Of a stretch of DNA of 9,284 bases, positions 1 to 6,725 are shown one piece after another. The position numbers and the translations under genes are program-made. Source of the stretch: JAIOYV01 sp964388245 (GTDB lineage: Bacteria > Bacteroidota > Bacteroidia > Bacteroidales > M50B96); contig CAYLZH010000208.1 of NCBI GenBank assembly GCA_964388245.1, positions 1 to 9,284 of the forward strand, in the 5' to 3' direction. The first letter of the stretch is position 1. Every line of letters begins with the position of its first letter. The notes under the pieces are model-generated. The model was not told where the DNA came from. It did not search any database and worked only from the letters and a program-made list of their open reading frames with translations.

Positions 1-2
1 AG

Positions 3-221
3 AAAGAAAATGCGGTTGACGGATACCGTAAACTTATTGGTGCTACCGATCCTTCAAAAGCAGCCGAAGGAACCATCAGAAAACTATTTGCCGAATCGAT
101 TCAGCGAAATGCAGTTCACGGTTCCGACAGCGACGAAAATGCAATTCGCGAAATGGATTTCTTTTTTGCTAAAACCGAACGATTCAACCGTGATGGCAGT
201 TGCTGCGTAATGGAATATTAA
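3..221 (+). CDS. ndk: Nucleoside diphosphate kinase, C-terminal part (5' end outside window)
   Basis: Ndk moves the terminal phosphate of NTPs onto NDPs in the cytosol through a phosphohistidine, which balances the nucleotide pools. The frame is open from the window edge and gives 72 residues and a TAA stop. It contains the family block GATDPSKAAEGTIRK followed by NAVHGSDSDENA; the His at 117-119 is the catalytic, phosphorylated residue, and GATDP with the TIR segment belongs to the nucleotide-binding site. The core ends at the usual DFFF, followed by a short polar tail, KTERFNRDGSCCVMEY, with two adjacent cysteines that is longer than in many bacterial Ndks. Full-length Ndk is about 140-155 residues, so roughly half is missing to the left. 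A shorter reading frame at 10-210 overlaps this gene and is a shadow. The identification is firm because active-site residues and spacing are intact. The gene is followed by its own terminator. Confidence 0.94.
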   Translation, partial: KENAVDGYRKLIGATDPSKAAEGTIRKLFAESIQRNAVHGSDSDENAIREMDFFFAKTERFNRDGSCCVMEY

Positions 222-288
222 TTTCAATGAATGAGTCGAGTCTATAAAGATACTTTTTTAACCGGGCTCATGAATATGAAGAAATAAT

Positions 289-317
289 AGCTCTGATATC
301 TCAGGGCTTTTTTTTTT
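289..317 (+). terminator. Rho-independent terminator after ndk
   Basis: AGCTCTGA (289-296) pairs with TCAGGGCT (301-308) through eight pairs, one of them G-U, around a TATC tetraloop. The stem runs directly into a ten-T tract at 308-317. It lies 68 bp past the ndk stop and 33 bp before trmN6, so it separates the two genes. The stretch 222-288 holds nothing else that I can support. Confidence 0.88.
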
Positions 318-349
318 GAATTTAACTCCTGTTTACCTTACTTTATTCC

Positions 350-1066
350 ATGCCAAATCAATGGTTCAGATTCAAACAATTTACTGTGTGGCAGGATAAA
401 ACAGCCATGAAAGTTGGCACCGATGGAGTTTTACTTGGTGCCTGGACCAATTGCGAAGGTGCAAAAACTGCATTGGATATCGGAACCGGAACTGGTCTTA
501 TTTCACTAATGTTGGCTCAACGGTACCCTTCCTTATCGATCTTATCAATAGATGTTGATATGAAAAGCGTTTATCAGGCTGAAGAAAATTTCAATAAATC
601 GCCATGGAGCAACCGATTGACCGCTCAACATATTTCCCTTCAGGATTTTGTAGATAGCAACGACAAAAAATATGACGTGATCGTATCGAATCCTCCCTAT
701 TTTGAAAATTCATTGCGTGCCTCAACAAATCAACGTAGCCTTGCACGACATACTATCAGTTTAAATTATAATGACTTAATTGAAAGTTCAGCCAGGCTTT
801 TGGATACCGGGGGCCGCCTTTCGGTAATTTTACCTTATCCGTCGAATGATAAATTTATTGAATTGGCTCAAATGAAACAATTTTTTTGTATACGGCGGCT
901 TTTTGTGAAACCCAAAAAAAGCATGGGCGTAATAAGGGTATTACTTGAACTTGGTTTTAACAAAGAGCCCATAACGGAAGATACTTTGGTAATTGAAAAT
1001 ACTGAAAGACATGATTATACCAATGCCTATAAAGAATTAACAAAAGGGTTCTATCTAAAATTCTAA
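350..1066 (+). CDS. trmN6: tRNA1(Val) (adenine(37)-N6)-methyltransferase, TrmN6/YfiC family
   Basis: TrmN6 transfers a methyl group from S-adenosylmethionine to N6 of adenosine 37, next to the anticodon of tRNA1(Val). The protein has 238 residues, close to the usual size. It opens with FRFKQFTVWQDKTAMKVGTD, a segment characteristic of the family. Rossmann motif I is DIGTGTG (43-49), an acidic SAM ribose-binding position lies in SIDVD (66-70), and the catalytic amino-methyltransferase motif NPPY is at 114-117, followed by FEN as expected for YfiC. The ATG at 350 is chosen because it sits just ahead of the conserved N-terminal segment; the next Met (residue 20) is inside it. No Shine-Dalgarno is visible, which is common in Bacteroidota. 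The ABC transporter begins 7 bp after the stop, so the two are probably co-transcribed, although no functional link is evident. An uncharacterised NPPY methyltransferase is the only real alternative, and the N-terminal block argues against it. Confidence 0.92.
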   Translation: MPNQWFRFKQFTVWQDKTAMKVGTDGVLLGAWTNCEGAKTALDIGTGTGLISLMLAQRYPSLSILSIDVDMKSVYQAEENFNKSPWSNRLTAQHISLQDFVDSNDKKYDVIVSNPPYFENSLRASTNQRSLARHTISLNYNDLIESSARLLDTGGRLSVILPYPSNDKFIELAQMKQFFCIRRLFVKPKKSMGVIRVLLELGFNKEPITEDTLVIENTERHDYTNAYKELTKGFYLKF

Positions 1067-1073
1067 AGAAAAA

Positions 1074-4000
1074 TTGAGCAGCAGTATATTACGTGCATTA
1101 ATGCAATTATTCGCCCTGATTGCAAGGCCCGAAAGCAATGCCGGAGAACGAAGGGAAATTGTTGCAGCTTTTTTAAAACAAAAGCTTAATAGTTTTGTGG
1201 CCAAGGAATACCTGCAGGTCTATGACGAATATTGCAGACTTTCAATTGAAAAACATTCAGGAAACAGAAAGAAAGAAAAAGTTCTCTCGCAGAATTCTGT
1301 TAAGGTACTGCGAATCTGCAGTGAAATAAATAAAGAACTCAACCAGCAACAAAAGGTAGTACTTTTATTTAGTCTTTGGGAATTTGCCAAAGCAGGAGAA
1401 AGTACTATTTCGTATCAGGAAAAGGAATTCATTAATACTGTTTCCGATTCCTTTAATTTATCACCTAAGGATAGTAGTGCCATTCGGGATTTTGCTATTT
1501 CCGATTTCGATAAAATCAGGCCAAACAGCGAAATGTTGTATATTTCAGATAGCGAACCTGATATAGATGTTTTTGCCATGCAACAATATTGGGCACACCT
1601 TGACGGGACTATCAAGATTTTGCAAATTGTAAATGCCAACTTGTACATTTTCAGATATATTGGAAGCAACGAGTTGTATATGAATGGTCAGTTAATCGGA
1701 AAAGATATTTGCACTGTTTTAACTCCCGGATCAACCATCAGGAACAGTAAGATTGAGGCAATTTACTATAGCGAGATTTTTAATGTTTTCAGAAAGGATG
1801 AAATTGCCGATTCCATTGTGCTGAGGACTGAGGATATATCCTATAATTATCCGGGCAGTAAAACCGGTATTAAAAAAATGAATTTTGTTGCTTCGTCGGG
1901 CAGGCTTGTCGGAATTATTGGGGCAAGTGGTTCGGGAAAGTCTACATTAATGAATATCCTTAATGGCACACTTGAACCCGATACCGGTAAAGTACTTCTT
2001 AATAATATCGATATTGCTTCAGGAAAAGATATAACAGGGATAATAGGTTATGTATCGCAGGAAGATTTTTTATTCGAAGACCTAACTGTTTATCAGAATT
2101 TATATTATAATGCCAAGCTCTGTTTTAAAGATTTTTCAGAAGCTACAATCAAGCATCTTTGTGACGAAATGCTGGAATCAGTTGGATTGGATGAGGTTGC
2201 TCATTTAAAAGTTGGTTCACCTCTGGATAAGAAGATAAGTGGAGGGCAGCGCAAAAGGCTAAATATTGCCATGGAACTCATCAGAAAACCAAATATTTTG
2301 TTTTTAGATGAACCAACTTCAGGCTTATCATCACGCGACTCAGAAATAATAATGGATCTTCTGAAAGAATTGTCATTCGCCGGAAAACTTGTTGTTACAG
2401 TGATTCATCAACCTTCGTCAGGTATTTTTAAAATGTTCGACAACCTGTTGGTGCTCGACAAGGGAGGATATTTAATTTATAATGCAAATCCGGTCGATTC
2501 GCTTATTTATTTTAAAAGCCATATCCTGCATGCCGATTGGCAGGAAAGCGAATGTAGCCAGTGCGGCAATGTAAACCCGGAACGGATTTTCGATATTGTT
2601 GAGGCAAAAATCATCGATGAGTTTGGCCGTACTACCGGTGAGCGCAAAATATCTGCATGGGAGTGGAATCAGTATTATTTAAGTCACGAGGAACATAACA
2701 AAACCTCCTTGAAGTGCCCCGATAAATTGCCTCAAACTCATTTAAACAGCCCGGGTTGGCTGTCACAGTTCAGGGTTTTTGTAACGCGCGATTTTCTTTC
2801 AAAACTATCGCAAAAACAATATTTACTGATAAATTTATTAGAGGCTCCATTACTTGCCGTACTGCTTTCAATAATTGTTAAATCAGGATCGAATGACAAT
2901 AATGGAATAGGCGAATATATATTCAGGGAAAATGTAAATTTACCTGTATATTTATTTATGGCCGTAATTGTGGCCATATTCATTGGGCTCACAGTTAGTA
3001 GCGAAGAAATAATAAAAGATCGCAAAATCTTAAAACGAGAATCATTTCTTAATCTAAGCTGGTCGAGTTATTTAAGCTCCAAGATATTTCTGTTGTTCTT
3101 TTTAGCTGCTTTTCAGTCGCTTGTTTTTGCATTGATTGCCAATAGTATTCTCCATGTTAAAGGAATGTTATTTTACCATTGGATGGTTCTTTTCTCCATA
3201 TGGTGTTTAGGGATATTGTCCGGGCTTGTTATTTCCGACAGCCTGAAATCAACAATCAGCATATATATTCTGATTCCGTTTCTGATAATCCCACAAATAA
3301 TCCTTGGCGGGGCCTTAATTCCTTACGATAAAATGAATCCCACTTTCTCGTCACATGACAAAGTCCCATGGTTTGGCGAAATGGTTTTTGCACGCTGGGG
3401 ATTCGAAGCACTCGCCGTAAAACAATATCTTGGAAATGAATTTCAGAAGGACCTTATTTATTTTGATATCGCAAAAAGCAAAGCCAACTATAAAAAGAAC
3501 TTTTGGATACCCGAATTGCAGGAAAAGCTCTATATGCTAATCGAATACGATAAAATGGAGGATAAAAAAGCCGAATCGGACAGGTTGTTTCGATTAATTA
3601 GGCACGAGCTTGAGAAAGAAAGTAAGACCAATTCACGACTTCGATTTATTGCATCTTCTTCGATGGAAGACAAGGATTATTTTAAGTCGGAAGCCGGTAA
3701 ATATCTCGAAAGCCTTTATTTCTTCTATGATAAGCTATATGCGCTGGCAAGCAATAAGCAGGATAGCTTTATTAACTTAAGGCAAATAACTGTAGCAAAA
3801 CAAGTCGAGTTCAGGCGAATTAAAAATGAGTTTTTTAACGAAGCATTAGCCGATATGGTTCGCGACAAGAATAATCACACAAAAATTCTATGTACACAAG
3901 GTGAATTGATCCAAAAAATTGACCCGATTTTTAAACTCCCACAACCGAATTTTTTGCGGTCACACTTCTATGCACCAAAAAAATATGCGATTAATAACTA

Positions 4001-4154
4001 CTGGGATACCTACTGGTTAAATGTTATCGTGTTGTGGATGAGTGCTATCTTAATATACCTGGTATTATATTTCAGGTGGTTGAAAAGAATTATGTATTTG
4101 TCATCATCGCTAAAATCATTTTTGAATAAGAAGAAATTGGAAAATGGGAGATAA
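1074..4154 (+). CDS. ABCG-type ABC transporter half-unit with TerB-like N-terminus and giant extracytoplasmic loop
   Basis: This 1026-residue ATPase-permease fusion probably acts as a dimer in the inner membrane. Residues 1-145 are an acidic all-helical region resembling TerB. Residues 150-245 are beta-rich, and NGQLIGKDICTVLTPGSTIR resembles the distal half of an FHA domain. The nucleotide-binding domain (about 248-475) has Walker A GASGSGKS (283-290), Q-loop Q329, signature ISGGQRKR (388-395), Walker B ILFLDEP (408-414) and H-loop H445. The order ATPase-then-membrane and the HQPSSG segment are typical of the ABCG/White family. A linker holds CSQC (494-497). Five hydrophobic helices lie at about 584-602, 623-641, 668-690, 702-720 and 725-748. 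A charged, coiled-coil-like loop of about 230 residues (749-980) precedes helix six (981-1000). The start is TTG at 1074, with AAAGAAAAA just ahead and 7 bp from trmN6; an in-frame ATG at 1101 would remove nine residues of the first helix. The substrate cannot be read from sequence. ABCG membership is firm; the names given to the extra domains are inference. Confidence 0.9.
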   Translation: MSSSILRALMQLFALIARPESNAGERREIVAAFLKQKLNSFVAKEYLQVYDEYCRLSIEKHSGNRKKEKVLSQNSVKVLRICSEINKELNQQQKVVLLFSLWEFAKAGESTISYQEKEFINTVSDSFNLSPKDSSAIRDFAISDFDKIRPNSEMLYISDSEPDIDVFAMQQYWAHLDGTIKILQIVNANLYIFRYIGSNELYMNGQLIGKDICTVLTPGSTIRNSKIEAIYYSEIFNVFRKDEIADSIVLRTEDISYNYPGSKTGIKKMNFVASSGRLVGIIGASGSGKSTLMNILNGTLEPDTGKVLLNNIDIASGKDITGIIGYVSQEDFLFEDLTVYQNLYYNAKLCFKDFSEATIKHLCDEMLESVGLDEVAHLKVGSPLDKKISGGQRKRLNIAMELIRKPNILFLDEPTSGLSSRDSEIIMDLLKELSFAGKLVVTVIHQPSSGIFKMFDNLLVLDKGGYLIYNANPVDSLIYFKSHILHADWQESECSQCGNVNPERIFDIVEAKIIDEFGRTTGERKISAWEWNQYYLSHEEHNKTSLKCPDKLPQTHLNSPGWLSQFRVFVTRDFLSKLSQKQYLLINLLEAPLLAVLLSIIVKSGSNDNNGIGEYIFRENVNLPVYLFMAVIVAIFIGLTVSSEEIIKDRKILKRESFLNLSWSSYLSSKIFLLFFLAAFQSLVFALIANSILHVKGMLFYHWMVLFSIWCLGILSGLVISDSLKSTISIYILIPFLIIPQIILGGALIPYDKMNPTFSSHDKVPWFGEMVFARWGFEALAVKQYLGNEFQKDLIYFDIAKSKANYKKNFWIPELQEKLYMLIEYDKMEDKKAESDRLFRLIRHELEKESKTNSRLRFIASSSMEDKDYFKSEAGKYLESLYFFYDKLYALASNKQDSFINLRQITVAKQVEFRRIKNEFFNEALADMVRDKNNHTKILCTQGELIQKIDPIFKLPQPNFLRSHFYAPKKYAINNYWDTYWLNVIVLWMSAILIYLVLYFRWLKRIMYLSSSLKSFLNKKKLENGR

Positions 4155-4173
4155 TTAGCAAACGCCATGTTAG

Positions 4174-4219
4174 AAAAAATGCGATAACCAATTCCTGATT
4201 ATCGCATTCTTTTTTTCTT
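4174..4219. terminator. Bidirectional intrinsic terminator between convergent genes
   Basis: AATGCGATAA (4178-4187) and TTATCGCATT (4199-4208) form a perfect ten-pair stem around an 11-nt loop. On the + strand the stem is followed by C and a T-rich tract (4210-4216, then more T). On the - strand the same stem is followed by TTTT, giving a run of six T with the stem's end. It should therefore stop both the ABC transporter and gltA transcripts. It lies in the 93-bp gap between the two stop codons. Confidence 0.9.
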
Positions 4220-4247
4220 TTTATTCCGTAGAATTATTCATTTTTTG

Positions 4248-5570
4248 TTAACAAATATCTGTTGATTCGGCACCTACCTTTTGCTTGAACCATGCAAGGT
4301 CTTGCGATTTTGGCCGTTCAATGGCAAGGCCAAGTGCCCTGTCCCAAACTAATTGAGCCAAAACACCCAGTGCCCTGGAAACACCAAACAGGGCTGTGTA
4401 AAAATCATATTCCTTAATCCCATAGTGAAGAAGTAGAACACCAGAGTGGGCATCGACATTTGGCCATGGATTTTTGATTTTACCTATCGAACCTAATATT
4501 GGAGGCACAACTTCGTAGATGTTGCTAACAACCTGGAACAAGGGATCGTCCGGGAGATATTTTAAAGCAAACTCACGTTGGGCCATGTACCGAGGATCGG
4601 TTTTCCGCAAAACTGCATGTCCATATCCGGGTATAACTTTGCCCTCATTAAGAGTTTTATGCACAAAATCAGATATCTGATCTTTTGTTGGGGTTTGTGT
4701 CCCAATTTCTTCCAGCATGTTGAATATCCAGCGAATAACTTCCTGGTTAGCTAAACCATGCAGGGGCCCAGCCAGGCCTGCCAAACCTGATGCAAATGCA
4801 TAATAGGGATTGCTTAGTGTCGATCCGACCAGGTGTGTGGTGTGTGCCGAGACATTTCCTCCTTCGTGGTCGGTATGGAGCATAAGGTACAATCTGAAGA
4901 GTTTTTTTACTTCCTCATCGTCGTAACCCATCATATGGGCAAAATTAGCAGCCCAGTCGAGGTTTGGATCAGGATCAATAAATTCGGAATTGTGATAATT
5001 CCTGCGATAGATATATGCTGCAATTCTTGGTAGGCGGCCAATCAGGTCCATTACATCTTCGTAGGTAAGGTCCCAGTAATCTTTCTTTACAAGACCTGCC
5101 CTGTGTGCCAGCCGGAATTTCGAATCGATCGACATGGAAGCCACTGCGCTCGTTAGTTGTGCCATCGGGTGTGATCCAACCGGAAAACTTTCGATGATTT
5201 TATAAACATAGTCAGGAACCTCTGAGCGACGCGCCCAGTCTTTCGATAATTCCATCACATCCTCATAGGTTGGGATATGATTGAGTAACATCAGGTAAAA
5301 CAATCCTTCAGGCAGACACTCGGTGCCACCTTCAGCCTTTGGCAATATTTCCTTCAATTCAGGAATGGAATACCCCCTGAAACGGATTCCTTCTTCAGGA
5401 TCGAGTTTAGAAGTGCAGGTAATGAGGCTAACAACGCCTTTCATCCCGGTTAGTACCTGGTTTAGGGATACATCACAAACAATTTTATTACCGTGCTCTT
5501 TTGCCAATTTTTTCAGGTCGGCAATAAACGGAGGGGCTTCTTCGTAGATGATCTTCTTAATTTTGTCCAT
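4248..5570 (-). CDS. gltA: Citrate (Si)-synthase, mitochondria-like (eukaryotic) type
   Basis: This enzyme condenses acetyl-CoA and oxaloacetate to citrate, the entry step of the TCA cycle, in the cytosol. The 440-residue sequence follows the animal mitochondrial enzyme rather than the E. coli hexameric one: HTDHEGGNVSAHTTHLVGS (232-250), GLAGPLHGLANQEV (265-278), PGYGHAVLRKTDPRY (314-328), NPWPNVDAHSGVLL (367-380) and FGVSRALGVLAQLVW (395-409) are near-copies of its signature blocks. The catalytic triad is present as H271, H318 and D373. Enzymes of this family are typically dimers without the NADH site of the Gram-negative hexameric type; that is family knowledge, not visible here. There is no transit peptide, as expected in a bacterium. 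The ATG at 5570 is preceded by an A-rich CTAAAAAACT, and its N-terminal helix fits the family. It is transcribed alone from a promoter at 5709-5740 and ends at the shared terminator. Citrate rather than 2-methylcitrate synthesis is inferred from family resemblance. Confidence 0.96.
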   Translation of the reverse strand: MDKIKKIIYEEAPPFIADLKKLAKEHGNKIVCDVSLNQVLTGMKGVVSLITCTSKLDPEEGIRFRGYSIPELKEILPKAEGGTECLPEGLFYLMLLNHIPTYEDVMELSKDWARRSEVPDYVYKIIESFPVGSHPMAQLTSAVASMSIDSKFRLAHRAGLVKKDYWDLTYEDVMDLIGRLPRIAAYIYRRNYHNSEFIDPDPNLDWAANFAHMMGYDDEEVKKLFRLYLMLHTDHEGGNVSAHTTHLVGSTLSNPYYAFASGLAGLAGPLHGLANQEVIRWIFNMLEEIGTQTPTKDQISDFVHKTLNEGKVIPGYGHAVLRKTDPRYMAQREFALKYLPDDPLFQVVSNIYEVVPPILGSIGKIKNPWPNVDAHSGVLLLHYGIKEYDFYTALFGVSRALGVLAQLVWDRALGLAIERPKSQDLAWFKQKVGAESTDIC

Positions 5571-5708
5571 AGTTTTTTAGTTAATTGTGAATATTAGTTT
5601 ACTGTTGCATTATCAATTCCTATTTTGTTTTGAAAAATCAGCAGTATTCTGAAGTAGGTTGGCCTTTCAATTAACAGTTTGCTAAAATCTGGTAATCCTG
5701 CCGATAAC

Positions 5709-5740
5709 CAAATATACAAAAAAAATAATGATCTGTCAAA
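5709..5740 (-). promoter_or_regulatory. Bacteroidota-type promoter of gltA (TTTG-N20-TATATTTG)
   Basis: On the - strand TTTG (5740-5737) and TATATTTG (5716-5709) are separated by 20 nt. This is an exact match to the -33 TTTG and -7 TAnnTTTG elements described for the primary sigma factor of Bacteroidota. Transcription would start near 5702, leaving a leader of about 130 nt before the gltA ATG. The 226-bp gap upstream of gltA holds no gene. The transcript start is inferred, not shown. Confidence 0.72.
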
Positions 5741-5796
5741 AAAAAATATTGGCTTAAAGTGTTGGAATACTTTGAAATATGAAGTTTGGTTTGAAC

Positions 5797-6462
5797 CTAT
5801 TTACGCCATCCAATCCCAAATGCAAGGGCACAATGGATATTCCACACATTGGCATGACCATCTGCAATGGGGATATTGGCAACCGAAGGATTTAATTTCG
5901 ATTCGATGTTTATATACAAGTGGTCTCCAAGGTCTATACGTTTTGCAAGGCTTAGGTTTAATGCCGGTCCTGAAATATAATAACCCAAACCGGCGAATCC
6001 GGTTTTTTCGTCGAGTCGCTTTCCTCTAACTTCATTTTCAGGATGGGCGAGCACAATTCCGGCACCGGCCCTTACAATGGCTTTATGCTTTTCAAGAAGA
6101 TTAATCTCGAAAGCCCTGTTGATCGTCAATAGATTATAACCATGAGAGATGTGGAAATGATGAATTTCTTCAGGCCTGTTAATAAGATACAATTTGTGGT
6201 GAACGGATTCAATTTCCAGGGCTTTATTGTTACTCCATCTGCCAATTCGCCATACCCAGTAAAAGGGCGATGTAAATGCTTTCGATTTATAACGTGCAGT
6301 GAAACGAATGTCTGGTTCATTGTCCTGGTAAATTGAAATAGGTAATGGTATATTCACCGGCGCACCCCCATTAACCTCGAATCGCCACTCAACAGATTGA
6401 CATAGTACCGAAAAGGATAAGCCGGTAAAAAACAATAACGCCATTATTAGCTTTTTCCTCAT
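5797..6462 (-). CDS. Secreted, probably outer-membrane beta-barrel protein of unknown function
   Basis: I cannot assign a named family to this 221-residue protein. It starts MRKK, followed by a hydrophobic core (residues 5-20) and a likely signal-peptidase I cut after VLC, just before Gln22. Gln at the first mature position is common in exported Bacteroidota proteins. The cysteine at 21 is not in a proper lipobox because the preceding residue is Leu. The mature part is rich in alternating polar/apolar stretches and glycines, such as IVRAGAGIVLAHPE (129-142), GLGYYISGPALNLSLAKR (158-175) and HLYINIESKL (181-190), and ends in ALAFGIGWRK. This suggests a small barrel of about eight strands whose closing strand ends near an aromatic residue. 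Histidines cluster at 88-107 (HH, HHFH, H). The gene lies upstream of gltA on the same strand, but gltA has its own promoter, so a shared role is not implied. It stops with TAG. Coding status is well supported by the signal peptide and length; the barrel is an inference. Confidence 0.78.
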   Translation of the reverse strand: MRKKLIMALLFFTGLSFSVLCQSVEWRFEVNGGAPVNIPLPISIYQDNEPDIRFTARYKSKAFTSPFYWVWRIGRWSNNKALEIESVHHKLYLINRPEEIHHFHISHGYNLLTINRAFEINLLEKHKAIVRAGAGIVLAHPENEVRGKRLDEKTGFAGLGYYISGPALNLSLAKRIDLGDHLYINIESKLNPSVANIPIADGHANVWNIHCALAFGIGWRK

Positions 6463-6626
6463 CGATTCAGCACTTTAATTGAATAATAAAGATAGGACAA
6501 TTATGGGGTTAAACAAAGAAACGGATCCTTATTCCATGCTATTTGATTGCCATACTTGTTTATTTCATGCTGATGAGAAATTATTTGTCAAAAATAGTAT
6601 AGGGAATATAGTACTTGATATATGAT

Positions 6627-6645
6627 GATATTTTTAAAAAGTATC
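6627..6645. promoter_or_regulatory. Near-palindrome in divergent intergenic region, possible operator
   Basis: GATATTTTTAAAAAGTATC reads as a 19-bp inverted repeat with nine-base arms, one mismatched pair and a single central base. It lies in the 251-bp region 6463-6713 between the divergent envelope-protein gene and the propeller gene, about 100 bp from the latter's start. It could bind a dimeric regulator, but such AT-rich palindromes also arise by chance. The rest of this region contains no open gene, RNA gene or clear terminator. Confidence 0.25.
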
Positions 6646-6686
6646 GTAACTTTATCAGGAATTCGTATTGATTTAATTATTACCAG

Positions 6687-6694
6687 TATATTTA
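6687..6694 (+). promoter_or_regulatory. Candidate -7 element for the propeller gene
   Basis: TATATTTA differs from the Bacteroidota -7 consensus TAnnTTTG only in the last base. A TTG at 6668-6670 lies upstream, but the 16-nt gap is shorter than the usual spacing of about 20. The predicted start near 6700 would give a short leader of about 25 nt before the ATG at 6726. This is weak evidence. Confidence 0.3.
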
Positions 6695-6725
6695 CACATT
6701 TTTCGAATTATTAATGCTTTATGCC

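Noticed and set aside
10..210. Open frame of 66 codons with an ATG start
   Set aside because: It overlaps the ndk coding frame, which has a full set of family motifs; this frame has no recognisable protein features.
315..346. TTTG plus TACTTTAT as a promoter for trmN6
   Set aside because: Spacing is right, but the -7 element fits poorly and transcription would start after the ATG at 350.
1074..1808. Tellurite resistance or phage defence role from the TerB-like region
   Set aside because: No other ter genes, nucleases or defence modules are nearby, and the resemblance is only at the level of a helical acidic bundle.
5756..5773. AAAGT...ACTTT hairpin downstream of the envelope-protein gene followed by a T-run
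   Set aside because: The stem has only five pairs and the T-run begins about 9 nt beyond it, overlapping the gltA -33 element, so it is not a convincing terminator.
5679..6029. Open frame of 116 codons on the + strand upstream of and over the envelope-protein gene
   Set aside because: It covers the gltA promoter and the opposite strand of a gene with a clear signal peptide. Its translation is low in complexity at the start and shows no domain.
6100..6200. Lipid A deacylase (PagL-like) identity for the envelope protein from the HISHG segment
   Set aside because: The PagL active site needs an HxSN-type motif; here Asn is replaced by His and the surrounding residues do not match.
6126..6336. 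Two 64-codon frames, one on each strand
   Set aside because: Both lie inside the 221-residue - strand gene and are shadows of it.
6399..6401. Lipoprotein reading of the envelope protein with Cys21 as lipidated residue
   Set aside because: The residue before Cys is Leu rather than Gly, Ala or Ser, and a Gln follows, which fits signal-peptidase I cleavage better.
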